From positions 992,001-1,056,000 of the forward strand of contig NZ_CP059399.1 of NCBI RefSeq assembly GCF_013744875.1: a stretch of DNA of 64,000 nucleotides, read 5' to 3'. The stretch is from Nocardia huaxiensis (GTDB lineage: Bacteria > Actinomycetota > Actinomycetes > Mycobacteriales > Mycobacteriaceae). A model generated the notes under the pieces. The model was given only the letters and a program-made list of their open reading frames with translations. It searched no databases and was not told the origin of the DNA. This document shows positions 48,813-57,457 of this stretch, piece by piece; the first letter of the stretch is position 1, and each line of letters begins with the position of its first letter. A program made the position numbers and the translations under genes.

Positions 48813-49859
48813 GTGAGCGCGGTTGGAGTTTCGGAGTCCGGTGTGCGGCCCATCCTGGCGGAGGCTGTGGAGCAGGCTCGCCGTGCACTCCTGGAGCTGG
48901 AACCGGTGGGTGTGGGCGTGCATCTCGGCGTGACCGCCGAGGGTGATACGGCCGCCACCCACCATTTCGAGGCCACCCTGCCCGGCTATCGCGGCTGGCA
49001 GTGGGCGGTCGTCGTGGCGGCCCCGCCCGAGGCCACCCATGCGACGGTCTCCGAGTCGGCCCTGCTGCCCGGCCCCGACGCCCTTGTCGCCCCCGACTTC
49101 CTGCCCTGGGATCAGCGCATCCGCCCCGGCGACCTCGCCCCCGGCGACCTGCTGGCCCCGCCCGCCGACGACCCCCGGCTGGTCCCCGGCTACCTGGTCT
49201 CCGGCGACCCCATCGTCGACGAGACGGCCACCGAGCTCGGTCTCGGCCGCCCCCAGGTCCTCTCCCGCGAGGGCCGCGAGGAAGCTGCCGACCGCTGGTT
49301 CTCCGAATTCGGCCCCGACACCGACATGGCCCGCTCCGCCCCCTCCACCTGTGGCGTCTGCGGCTTCTTCGTCCCCCTCGCCGGCTCCCTCCAGGCCGCC
49401 TTCGGCGTCTGCGCCAACGCCATGGGCGCCGACGGCCGCGTGGTCCACGTCGCCTACGGCTGCGGCGCCCACTCCGACACCACGGTCCCCACCGGCAACG
49501 GCTCCCCCCTCTACGAGGCCTACGACGACGCCGCCGTGGAACTGATCCCCGCCGAAGACCTCCGCAAACCGGAACCGCCTGCCGCCGAATCGGATACCGC
49601 CGGCGAGATCGAACCGGCCACCGCCGAGACCTCCGATGCGGCTCCCGAGCCCGCCGCCACCGCTGCGGCCGAGGTTGCCGTGGCGGATTCCATTGTGGCC
49701 GAGGCAGAGTCCGGGCCCGCGGCCGAAGCGGCTGCCGCGCACACCTTGTTCGACCTCGACGACGCCGACGCCCGCAATACCGACGCGTGGACCGCCTCCG
49801 CGGTCGACGTCGAGGCCGAGGCGCGCTCGAACGAATCCGGAGCGCCGGAAGCCAACTGA
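48813..49859 (+). CDS. DUF3027 family protein
   Basis: This 348-residue soluble protein has a conserved actinobacterial domain (about 1-255) including HHFEATLPGYRGWQWAVVVA, LLAPPADDPRLVPGY and a CGVCGFF...C...YGCGAHSD segment (Cys pairs near 173-176 and 194-214), which could bind zinc. The C-terminal 90 residues are acidic, Ala/Glu-rich and disordered (PPAAESDTAGEIEPATAETS). The start is GTG at 48813. The family is restricted to actinobacteria and has no known role. Divergent from the lipoprotein gene. Confidence 0.82.
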   Translation: MSAVGVSESGVRPILAEAVEQARRALLELEPVGVGVHLGVTAEGDTAATHHFEATLPGYRGWQWAVVVAAPPEATHATVSESALLPGPDALVAPDFLPWDQRIRPGDLAPGDLLAPPADDPRLVPGYLVSGDPIVDETATELGLGRPQVLSREGREEAADRWFSEFGPDTDMARSAPSTCGVCGFFVPLAGSLQAAFGVCANAMGADGRVVHVAYGCGAHSDTTVPTGNGSPLYEAYDDAAVELIPAEDLRKPEPPAAESDTAGEIEPATAETSDAAPEPAATAAAEVAVADSIVAEAESGPAAEAAAAHTLFDLDDADARNTDAWTASAVDVEAEARSNESGAPEAN

Positions 49860-50348
49860 GTCACGGGCCGTTCCCGGCTCGGCGCGCTCGCGGGACTCTC
49901 GGCTCACGGAAACGGCACGCTGGACCAGGCGCCCGTTTGGAAATGCTCCGCGATATGAAGGCCGATCCCGAGCAGAGTTTCGCGCGCAACGTCCGATCAG
50001 GCTCTTGGTACCCGGCCTCAGCGCACACAGATCGCCGATCTTCGGCCGAAATGGCGGAGCTCGGTGCGGTGGTATGGGCTCGGGCCGGTTCCGGCCCGAG
50101 CCCGCGGCGACGTGCGCGGCGGACTGGGATCAATGAAGCCCCCGGCTTCGCGAGGCCGCGTGGTTCGGTGCGCCTCCAGTGCGGGCGGCGGGCTCACGAT
50201 ACCGGGGCAGACGGGTGGGACCTCGCCGCATCGTTCCAGGGTCGCGGTGGGGCGATTCCGGGCGGGAGGGGCCGGTGATGATGGGTGGTGTGCGGGGAGG
50301 GGCTACGGTCACGGGCGACTAGTGGCGTTGTGACGGGAAAGGTTGGGT
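49860..50348. other. 489-bp gap without a gene
   Basis: The region has no convincing coding frame. It contains the 28-bp palindrome at 50076-50103 and is GC-rich like its surroundings. The promoter of the ATPase gene should lie near its end. Confidence 0.5.
50076..50103. repeat. 28-bp palindrome
   Basis: GGGCTCGGGCCGG (50076-50088) and CCGGCCCGAGCCC (50091-50103) flank two Ts. It may be a terminator for the DUF3027 transcript, although it is 217 bases past the stop. Confidence 0.5.
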
Positions 50349-53300
50349 GTGAGCGTGGAGGATACGTTCGGCACTGCCGGGCTGCGGGTGGGAGTGGTTG
50401 CGGCTTGGCGGGACTCGCCTACCCGGTTGCGGGAGGACGCGGCTACCGAAGCGGATCTGGTGCGGGCGGGGTATCGGGATCGGGTGCTCACCGAGTTGGC
50501 GCAGAACGCCGCTGACGCAGCGGCCAAGGCGGGGGTCGAGGGTCGGGTCGCGGTGTGGCTCGATGGGCGCGAGCTGCATGTGGCGAATACGGGGGTGGGG
50601 CTGGATGTTTCAGGGGTGCACGCGCTCACCGCGCTGCGTGCCTCCAGCAAGAGCGGGGGATCGGCGGAGGAGTCCGGCGGGAACGCGTCGGTGGGGCGGT
50701 TCGGTGTGGGGTTCACCGCTGTGCTCAGCGTCGCGGACGAGGCCGAATTCCGCTCTGTGGGTGGGTCGGTGGTGTTCTCGCGGGCGCGTACGTGGGACCT
50801 GATCCGCTCCGAAGGCGTCGGGATCCCTGAGGGGGTCGAAGGATTCGCGCCGCCCGCACTGCGCTTGGCCTGGCCGCTCGATGCTCGCCCGGCGAACGGC
50901 TTCGATACTGAAATCGTCCTGCGACTGCGTGACGACATCGATGCGGCCGAGCTGCTGGCAGGTATGCGGGCGGAGGCGGTGGATCTGCTGCTGGAACTGC
51001 CCGCGCTACAGCGCATTCGGATCGGTGACGACGAACTCGTCAGCACGGTGACCGATCTCGGCGTGGATGCTCGGGTCACACAGCCTGTCGTCGAGAATCC
51101 CGCTGTCGCGGAGACGCGGCCCACGAGTGCGGAGCCGGACGACGGCCAGCTGGCCCTGGATATCACTGGCGGACAATCCGATTCGGATCAGATCACACTC
51201 GATCTCGGTGTCGGGCCGGCCGATGCGGCTGGGCGGGCGCCGAGTTCCGTCGATGATGCGGCAGGTTCTCGGCTGCAGGAGTTGCGGATTACGGGTGGGG
51301 AAGAGGGGGAGTGGGTGTGGTGGCAGTTCCGGACCGGGCGGGTGCGGTGGCTGGTACCGGTGCGGGATGGGCGGGCGGTGGCGGCGCGGCCGGATGTGTT
51401 GCGGGCGCCTACGCGGTCGGATGAGGAACTGTCGTTGCCGGCGTTGATGATCGCGGATATTGCGATGCAGCCGGATCGGCGGCGGCTGCTGCCCGGGGCG
51501 CGGGTTGCCGAATTGGCTTCGGGGTATGCGGATTTCGCGCGGGCGCTGCCGCCTCGGGATCGGCTGGTGCTGGTTCCGGTGCCGGGGTTCGCACGCAGTG
51601 AGGCGGATGGGCTGCTGCGGGAGGCGCTGGTCGAGGAGTTGCGGCGCGGGGAGTGGCTGCCGGTGCTCGGCCGCCGGGATGATGGGTATCCCACTCCGGC
51701 AGATGCTTTCGGTCTGGACGCCGATCCCGGGTCGGCGGGAGGCAGCGGGGGAGGTCACGACGCCCTCCAGGTGCCACCGGGGGGATATTCCGGCGCGAAT
51801 GCCGCGCCTGCGCGGGCGAGTGTGTTCACCGGGGTGACACCGGAATTGGCGCCGCTGCTGGCGGAGATGGTTGGGCCGCTGGTGATTCCGGAGCTGTCGG
51901 GGCGGATGCAGGCGGATGCGCTGGCGGTGCTGGATGTGCATCGGATCGGGTTGGCGCGGATCGCGGAGTTGTCGGCGAGTCTGGAGCGGGAACCGCAGTG
52001 GTGGTATTCGCTGTATGACGCGTTGGAGCCGTTCGTGGGTGATCCGCTGGCGGTGGAGGAGCTCGGGGCGCTGGCGGTGCCGCTGACGGATGGGCGGCTG
52101 GTGACGGGGCCGCGGACCGCGATTCTGGATGAGCATCTGGAGTCGGCTATTCCGGTGCACTGGGCGCGGCTGGTGCATCCGGAGGCGGCGCACGAGCTGC
52201 TGGGGCGACTGGGGGCGCGCCAGGCCACGGCGGAGGATCTGTTGAATGATCCTGCGCTGCAAGCGTATTTGGAGGACGAGCCGGGGGATCCGGACACCGT
52301 GGACGCGGTGTTGGGGTTGGCCGCACATGTCGGTCCGGCTGCCGGGGTGCTGCCGACCTGGCTCGGGTTGATCGAATTGGCCTCTGATACCGGTGAATTG
52401 CTGCCTGCCGATGAACTGCTGCTGCCGGGTGCGCCGCTGGCCCGGGTGCTGGTGGCCGATTCGCCGTTCGCGACCGTGTCCGAAGAAGTCGTGGAGCGCC
52501 ATGGCGCGCAGGCTTTGCGGGCCGTCGGCGTCGGCTGGAGCTTCACGCTGGTGGCGGAGACGGATCCGACCGGACCGGACCATCACCTCGATGACGAGGA
52601 ATCCTGGTGGGAGTCGCTGGCGGAGGATCCGGCGGAACTCGTCGCCGTGCGCGACCTGGATCTGGTGGACGACGCCGAATGGCCGGAAGCCTTGCGGCTC
52701 TTGCTCTCCGATGAATCCACCCGCCCCCTGCTGGCGGATCGCGACGGCTACACGGCGTGGTGGCTGCGGCAGCACGCGCATATCGACGGTATTCCGCTGG
52801 GCCTCATGCGGCACCCGGACGACAAGATCTTCGCCGGTCTGCTCCCGCTGCTGCCGGGCTTCGAATCCCATGATCTGGCGGTGCTGCGCGGAGTGCTCGC
52901 CGCGCCGCAGGTGCTGACCGCGCAGCTGGCCGAGGAGCTTCTCGACGCGCTCGCCGATCCGGCGAGAATCCCTACGCCGGAGGCGATCTCGGAGACCTAC
53001 CGCCTGCTCGCGGAGACTCTCGCCGAGGGCCGCCTGGACACCGAGGATCTGGTGCTCCCCGACCGGGTGCGCGCCATCTCCGGCGCGGTGATCCCCGCCG
53101 CGGACGCGCTGGTGCTGGATCTGCCGTGGTTCGGCCCGGCGCTGCCCGCGGATCGTCTCGTGGTCGGCGATATCGAATCCGCCACGGCGCTGGCCGATCT
53201 GCTGGATCTGCCGCTGGCCTCGCAGGCCGTCGTCGCGAAGGTGACGAGCGAGGGGCACCACACCACCTGGACCGCCGCACCGCTGGGCGTGCTGCTGCGC

Positions 53301-53450
53301 CTGCAGTTCGGTTTCCCGGCTCGCACAGGCGAACTCGTGGTGCACGAGGATCTGCGCGTGCACCTGTCGGGCGCGTACGAGGGCACGGTCGCGGTCTCCT
53401 GGTGGGAGGACGGCGACGTCACCCACGTGCAGGCGGCTTCCCGCAGCTGA
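50349..53450 (+). CDS. large HATPase protein, sacsin/Hsp90-like N-terminal ATPase
   Basis: This 1033-residue protein begins with a GHKL ATPase domain: LVRAGYRDRVLTELAQNAADAA (about 36-57; N-box with the ELxQNAxDA Asn), LHVANTGVGLDVSGVHALTALRASSKSG (D/N-x-G-x-G lid region) and SVGRFGVGFTAVLSVADEAEF (GxGxG/F motif). The rest has no recognised domain but contains further segments rich in Leu/Glu helices and low-complexity linkers. From memory the family is annotated as sacsin N-terminal ATPase-like in actinobacteria. Function unknown. The GTG at 50349 is preferred over TTG 50343. Codon GC skew is markedly G-rich between about 51300 and 52320 and more balanced elsewhere. A perfect 14-bp hairpin follows. 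Confidence 0.82.
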   Translation: MSVEDTFGTAGLRVGVVAAWRDSPTRLREDAATEADLVRAGYRDRVLTELAQNAADAAAKAGVEGRVAVWLDGRELHVANTGVGLDVSGVHALTALRASSKSGGSAEESGGNASVGRFGVGFTAVLSVADEAEFRSVGGSVVFSRARTWDLIRSEGVGIPEGVEGFAPPALRLAWPLDARPANGFDTEIVLRLRDDIDAAELLAGMRAEAVDLLLELPALQRIRIGDDELVSTVTDLGVDARVTQPVVENPAVAETRPTSAEPDDGQLALDITGGQSDSDQITLDLGVGPADAAGRAPSSVDDAAGSRLQELRITGGEEGEWVWWQFRTGRVRWLVPVRDGRAVAARPDVLRAPTRSDEELSLPALMIADIAMQPDRRRLLPGARVAELASGYADFARALPPRDRLVLVPVPGFARSEADGLLREALVEELRRGEWLPVLGRRDDGYPTPADAFGLDADPGSAGGSGGGHDALQVPPGGYSGANAAPARASVFTGVTPELAPLLAEMVGPLVIPELSGRMQADALAVLDVHRIGLARIAELSASLEREPQWWYSLYDALEPFVGDPLAVEELGALAVPLTDGRLVTGPRTAILDEHLESAIPVHWARLVHPEAAHELLGRLGARQATAEDLLNDPALQAYLEDEPGDPDTVDAVLGLAAHVGPAAGVLPTWLGLIELASDTGELLPADELLLPGAPLARVLVADSPFATVSEEVVERHGAQALRAVGVGWSFTLVAETDPTGPDHHLDDEESWWESLAEDPAELVAVRDLDLVDDAEWPEALRLLLSDESTRPLLADRDGYTAWWLRQHAHIDGIPLGLMRHPDDKIFAGLLPLLPGFESHDLAVLRGVLAAPQVLTAQLAEELLDALADPARIPTPEAISETYRLLAETLAEGRLDTEDLVLPDRVRAISGAVIPAADALVLDLPWFGPALPADRLVVGDIESATALADLLDLPLASQAVVAKVTSEGHHTTWTAAPLGVLLRLQFGFPARTGELVVHEDLRVHLSGAYEGTVAVSWWEDGDVTHVQAASRS

Positions 53451-53457
53451 CGAGCGC

Positions 53458-53488
53458 AACCGGGATCCGCACAGCGGATCCCGGTTGG
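53458..53488. terminator. bidirectional terminator
   Basis: CAACCGGGATCCGC (53458-53471) pairs perfectly with 53475-53488 around ACA, between convergent genes. Confidence 0.8.
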
Positions 53489-53501
53489 GGCGAATCGAAT
53501 G

Positions 53502-54128
53502 TCAGGCCGCGTGCGAGGACACCATGCCCGCGAGCACATCCAATTGCTCACGCACGGCGGCGCTGTCGTTGTCGACCAGCCACCGCAGCACGATGCCGTC
53601 GATGGTGGCGAGCATGAATCGGCTCAGGGTGCCGACGGAGGCCGTCCACTGGCAGCCGGTGGCTTCGCGCGCGTGCTCGATGATGTCGGCGACGGTGGAG
53701 TCGTTGAACGTGTACTGCTCGCGTGCGATGGCGAGTTTCGCCGGAGTTGTTTCACCTTCGCGGAGTGCGTAGGTGGTGGTTTCGTAGGTGAGCAGCTGCC
53801 GTTCCGGCGTGGCTTCGATGTTGAGCCACATGAGTTCCAGTCCGGCGCGCACCAATTTTTGAAGCGCTTCTTTTCCAGTTCCGACGTCCTGCCAAACCGC
53901 TTCGTTGGCATCGACGGAATCGCGCAATTCCATCGAGAGGGCCTTGACCAGCTCTGTCATGAGCTGATCCTTATTTTCGAAACAGTAATGCACCACACCG
54001 AGGGAAACACCGGCTGCCTGCGCGACATCGCGGGTGGTTACCCCTGCCACGCCCTTTTTTTCGGCAAGGCCGATGGCCGCCTCGATAAGGTGGGCCCGTC
54101 GTTCTTCGACGCTCAATCGGGAGGACAC
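53502..54128 (-). CDS. TetR family regulator, divergent to ceramidase
   Basis: This 208-residue repressor has an N-terminal HTH (RRAHLIEAAIGLAEKKGVAGVTTRDVAQAAGVSLGVVHYCFENKDQLMTEL, about residues 9-59) and a ligand domain with a C-terminal TetR_C-like fold (VRAGLELMWLNIEATPERQ; LSRFMLATIDGIVLRWLVDND). The open frame extends far upstream in the opposite gene; the GTG at 54128 is chosen because it begins right before the HTH. It is divergent from the ceramidase gene and a 16-bp palindrome lies between them, so it probably controls that gene. The inducer could be a sphingolipid or fatty acid. Confidence 0.85.
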   Translation of the reverse strand: MSSRLSVEERRAHLIEAAIGLAEKKGVAGVTTRDVAQAAGVSLGVVHYCFENKDQLMTELVKALSMELRDSVDANEAVWQDVGTGKEALQKLVRAGLELMWLNIEATPERQLLTYETTTYALREGETTPAKLAIAREQYTFNDSTVADIIEHAREATGCQWTASVGTLSRFMLATIDGIVLRWLVDNDSAAVREQLDVLAGMVSSHAA

Positions 54129-54187
54129 TCCGCAGAGTAAAGCTTCAAGGAAGCGCACAGTCAATTCGCACGCTCCGAAAATCTGGT

Positions 54188-54203
54188 CTGGACGAACGTC
54201 CAG
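54188..54203. promoter_or_regulatory. TetR operator between the regulator and ceramidase genes
   Basis: CTGGACG-AA-CGTCCAG is a perfect 7+2+7 inverted repeat 40 bp before the ceramidase start. The GGAC/GTCC half-sites are common for TetR operators of fatty-acid-responsive type. Confidence 0.6.
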
Positions 54204-54243
54204 TTGCATGGTTCGATCCCATCCAAGACGTGAGGAGGCGCGA

Positions 54244-56319
54244 ATGGTGCTGTCGGACAACGGAACGAACACCGCCGGCGGGAGCTCGGCGGTGTCGCGC
54301 CGGACGGTGCTCGCGGGCGCGGCGGCGGGCACGGCCGCGCTGGCCGTCGCGGGCACGCTCGCGCTACCCGAAGGGGAGGCGCGCGCCGAAAATGCCGATT
54401 TCCTCATTGGAGTAGGCATTTCCGACATCACCGGCCCCGCGGCCGAATGCGGCATGATGGGCTATTCGCAATTCGGGCAGGACACGGCCGGCATCCACCT
54501 GCGCCCCCGCGCCCGCGCCTACGTCTTCGCCACCGGCGACCGCCGCCTCGCCTACGTCGTCGCCGACAACGGCATGATCTTCCAGTCCGTGCATCGCGGC
54601 GTGTTGCAAGAACTGGCCCGGCGTTTCGGCGACCGCTACACCGAGCAGAACGTCCTGCTCACCTCCACGCACTCGCACGCCACCTGCGGCGGTTCGGCCC
54701 ACGACTACGCCTACAACCTCTCGATTCTCGGCTTCCAGCAGCAGGTTTACGACGCGGAGGTGAACGGCATCGTGGAGGCCGTCGTGGCCGCCGACGCCGA
54801 TCTCGCGCCCGGCACGCTCGCACTGGGCCGCGGTGAACTGCACGATGCCAGCGTCAATCGCTCGCGAATTGCCTTCGACCGCAACCCCGAAGCGGATAAA
54901 CAGCATTTTCCGAATGCCATCGATCCGGCCGTCACCGTGCTCTCGCTGCGCCGCGGCGGCCGGGAGATCGGCGCTGTCACCTGGTTCGCCACCCACAACA
55001 CTTCGATGAGCAACAAGAACCGGCTCATCAGCGGCGACAACAAGGGTTACGCCTCCTTCGCCTTCGAACACGGCGAGCACGGCGTGCGCTATCTCGACGG
55101 CGCGGACTTCGTGGCGTCCTTCGCGCAGACCAACTCCGGTGACATGTCGCCGAACCTGAATCTGCACCCCACCGACGGCCCGACGCAGGACGAATTCGAG
55201 AACACCCGGATCATCGGCGAACGCCAGTACCGTGCGGGCAAGGACGCCCTCGCCGCCGCGCGCCCGATGGGCGGCACCATCGACAGCCTTCTCTGTTATA
55301 TCGACATTTCCGACATCGCGGTCGACGGCCGATGGACGGATAGCGGACAGCCCCGCCGCACCGCACCGGCCTGCGCGGGCGTGGCCCTCATCGCCGGCAG
55401 CATCGAGGACGGCCCCGGCCTGCCCGGCGTCCCGATCCCGGAGGGCGTGCGAAACCCGTTCGTGGACGCCCTCGGCGGCGCGAACCAGCCCGTCCCCGAC
55501 TGGCTGGCCGACGCGCAGGCCCCCAAGGCCATCGTCGCCCCGCTGGGTCTCATGCCGCCCGCCGCCTGGGTGCCGAGTGTCGTTCCCCTGCAACTGGTTC
55601 GCATCGGCGACCTCTACCTGGCCTGTGGCGGAGCGGAATTCACCATCGTCGCCGGCCTGCGCATCCGCCGCGTGGTCGCCGAGGCGCTCGGCGTCCCGCT
55701 GGAGAACGTCCTCATGCAGGGCTACGCCAACTGCTATCACGAATACGTCGCCACCCCCGACGAATACGACGCCCAGCAGTACGAGGGCGGCTCAACCCTC
55801 TACGGCCGCTACACCCTCCCCGCCTATCAGCAGGAATTTCACCGCCTGGCAACAGCTTTAGCCGCCCGTCAGACCGTCCCGCGTGGCCCGGCCCCCCGCG
55901 ACATCTCCAACATGCAGCCGAATCTCGTCGCCGCCCCCGGCCCCGACGCCACCCTCCCCGGCCTGTCCTTCGGCGACGTCCTCACCCAGCCCGCCCCGTC
56001 CTACGCCCCCGGCACCCAGGTCGCAGTCGAGTTCCTCTCCGCCCACCCGAAACACAGCACCCGCCGCAACGGCACCTTCCTGGAAGTCCAGCGCGCCACC
56101 GGCAACACCTGGACCCGGGTGGCCAACGAGGGCGAATGGGCAGTCAAATACTTCTGGAGCCGCCGCGCGACAGATGTCTCCGCAGCCCGCTTCACCTGGG
56201 ACATCCCCGCCGACGCCACCCCCGGCCGCTACCGCTTCCAGCACTTCGCCGACCACCTGTCGGCAGACGGCGCCCTGCACCCCTTCACCGGCACCAGCGC
56301 GGAATTCGACATCCCCTGA
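54244..56319 (+). CDS. neutral/alkaline ceramidase, Tat-exported
   Basis: This 691-residue hydrolase cleaves ceramide to sphingosine and fatty acid. A Tat-type signal (SRRTVLAGAAAGTAALAVAGTL, about 19-40) precedes FLIGVGISDITGPAAECGMMGYSQFGQDTAGIHLRPRARAYVF, the ceramidase opening. THSHATCGG (about 143-151) carries zinc His residues and TNSGDMSPN (about 298) the catalytic Ser. The C-terminal beta-sandwich follows (about 560-691). From memory the nearest characterised relatives are Pseudomonas PaCD and M. tuberculosis Rv0669c. The ATG at 54244 follows GAGGAGG. It is under the probable control of the divergent TetR gene. Confidence 0.94.
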   Translation: MVLSDNGTNTAGGSSAVSRRTVLAGAAAGTAALAVAGTLALPEGEARAENADFLIGVGISDITGPAAECGMMGYSQFGQDTAGIHLRPRARAYVFATGDRRLAYVVADNGMIFQSVHRGVLQELARRFGDRYTEQNVLLTSTHSHATCGGSAHDYAYNLSILGFQQQVYDAEVNGIVEAVVAADADLAPGTLALGRGELHDASVNRSRIAFDRNPEADKQHFPNAIDPAVTVLSLRRGGREIGAVTWFATHNTSMSNKNRLISGDNKGYASFAFEHGEHGVRYLDGADFVASFAQTNSGDMSPNLNLHPTDGPTQDEFENTRIIGERQYRAGKDALAAARPMGGTIDSLLCYIDISDIAVDGRWTDSGQPRRTAPACAGVALIAGSIEDGPGLPGVPIPEGVRNPFVDALGGANQPVPDWLADAQAPKAIVAPLGLMPPAAWVPSVVPLQLVRIGDLYLACGGAEFTIVAGLRIRRVVAEALGVPLENVLMQGYANCYHEYVATPDEYDAQQYEGGSTLYGRYTLPAYQQEFHRLATALAARQTVPRGPAPRDISNMQPNLVAAPGPDATLPGLSFGDVLTQPAPSYAPGTQVAVEFLSAHPKHSTRRNGTFLEVQRATGNTWTRVANEGEWAVKYFWSRRATDVSAARFTWDIPADATPGRYRFQHFADHLSADGALHPFTGTSAEFDIP

Positions 56320-56399
56320 CCCGGGGCAAGCCCTTCGTCATCCCCTGACCCGGGGCAAGCCCTTCGTCATCCCCTGACCCGGGGCAAGCCCTTCGTCAT
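56313..56399 (+). repeat. three 29-bp direct repeats overlapping the ceramidase stop
   Basis: The 29-bp unit CCCCTGACCCGGGGCAAGCC plus CTTCGTCAT is repeated at 56313, 56342 and 56371 with perfect period. The first copy contains the TGA stop codon (56317-56319) of the ceramidase gene. A CCCC/GGGG inverted core lies inside each unit. Confidence 0.9.
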
Positions 56400-56488
56400 C
56401 CCGGCATGCTTTTGGCCGGGATCCACACGGGCAAGGCATGACTCGACTGCGTGGATCCCGGCCAAAAACGCGCCGGGATGACGAAGGG
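56389..56488. repeat. 100-bp imperfect inverted repeat
   Basis: CCCTTCGTCATCCCGGC (56389-56405) pairs with 56472-56488, and TTTTGGCCGGGATCCAC (56410-56426) pairs with 56451-56467, separated by a mismatched ATGC/ACGC step and a 24-base loop. The left arm is shared with 17546-17583. Confidence 0.9.
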
Positions 56489-56545
56489 CGGGGTTCGCCG
56501 GGATGACGAAGGCGGGGTTCGCCGGGATGACGAAGGTGGGCTCAG
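56472..56545 (+). repeat. three GCCGGGATGACGAAGG direct repeats
   Basis: Copies of the unit GCCGGGATGACGAAGG start at 56472, 56497 and 56521, spaced 25 and 24 bases. They reuse the right arm of the inverted repeat and run up to the DUF2530 stop. Confidence 0.8.
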
Positions 56546-56547
56546 GG

Positions 56548-56787
56548 CTACCGGAGGCCCAGTTGGGCGCCCTTGTCGCCGCGGCGGGCGGAGCGGCGTT
56601 GGAGGGCGAAGATGGTGTAGCCCAGGAGGCCCACGGCCAGGCCCATCAGGCAGATGGGGCGGTAGGTTGCCCAGTCGTCGTTGAGCCAGACCGCGATGGT
56701 GGCTATGAGCCAGGCGATGCTGCCGACGAGGAGCACCGGGCGGGGGTCGGTGAGGTGCGGCGGTATCTCCGGGACGGGGGGAGTCAC
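56548..56787 (-). CDS. DUF2530 membrane protein
   Basis: This 79-residue protein has two TM segments (about 17-34, VLLVGSIAWLIATIAVWL, and 42-62, RPICLMGLAVGLLGYTIFALQRR), separated by the polar turn NDDWATY. From memory it matches DUF2530 (Rv0879c), a conserved actinobacterial small membrane protein next to the MarR gene. Its function is unknown. Start is GTG at 56787. It is divergent from the MarR gene with a 190-bp gap. Confidence 0.82.
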   Translation of the reverse strand: MTPPVPEIPPHLTDPRPVLLVGSIAWLIATIAVWLNDDWATYRPICLMGLAVGLLGYTIFALQRRSARRGDKGAQLGLR

Positions 56788-56977
56788 GGGTTCAGACTAC
56801 TGAGACGCGCGCTGGGATGCGGGGGACGCGGGCGGGACCGGGGCACGTGTAGCGAGACTTGCGTACCGGTAGGTCCGCCACCTGCGAGGGGACCGCGATC
56901 TTGCGTGGTGGGACGGTGCGGGGCGGAGCGCGCGAACAGGTAACTCGTGCGCGAACGTTCCCGTATCGTTTGCCTCT

Positions 56978-57415
56978 GTGACAACGCCTTCCGACATTCG
57001 AGCGCTCGCTGGTGACCTCTCACTGGCGGTGGTGCGCTTGACGCGACATCTGCGAGGTAGGCGCGCCGATGCCCAGATTTCGCTGACTCAGCTGTCGGCG
57101 CTCGCGACCCTCAACCGGGACGGGGCCATTACGCCCGGCGCGCTGGCCGCCAAGGAGCGGGTGCAGCCGCCGTCCATGACCAGGGTGATCGCGTCGCTGT
57201 CCGATCTGGCGCTGGTGGAACGCAAACCGCACCCCACCGACGGGCGGCAGATCATCGTGTCGCTGTCGGAGGCCGGGCGCGCGCTCATCGCCGACGAGAC
57301 GCACGCGCGGGAGGCGTGGATGACCGAGCAGCTCGCCACCCTGCGGCCGGAGCAGCTGAAAACGCTGAACGAGGCCGTTTCGATCATGAAGCAGATCGTG
57401 GACGAATCGGAGTAG
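56978..57415 (+). CDS. MarR family transcriptional regulator (Rv0880-like)
   Basis: This 145-residue winged-helix protein has the MarR fold: DLSLAVVRLTRHLRGRRADAQISLTQLSALATLNRDGAITPGALAAKERVQPPSMTRVIASLSDLALVERKPHPTDGRQIIVSLSEAGRALI contains the recognition helix (QPPSMTRVIASL) and the wing (HPTDGRQIIVSL). The GTG at 56978 is the only plausible start. It probably represses its own or the adjacent DUF2530 operon and may respond to a small phenolic or efflux-related ligand. The gene is monocistronic. Confidence 0.9.
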   Translation: MTTPSDIRALAGDLSLAVVRLTRHLRGRRADAQISLTQLSALATLNRDGAITPGALAAKERVQPPSMTRVIASLSDLALVERKPHPTDGRQIIVSLSEAGRALIADETHAREAWMTEQLATLRPEQLKTLNEAVSIMKQIVDESE

Positions 57416-57457
57416 CGCTGCCGTCTCTCCGGACTTCACAGCGGGAAATCGGGGAAA

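Noticed and set aside
56313..56545. CRISPR array
   Set aside because: The tandem 29-bp units are adjacent with no unique spacers, and no cas genes are nearby; it is an ordinary repeat cluster.
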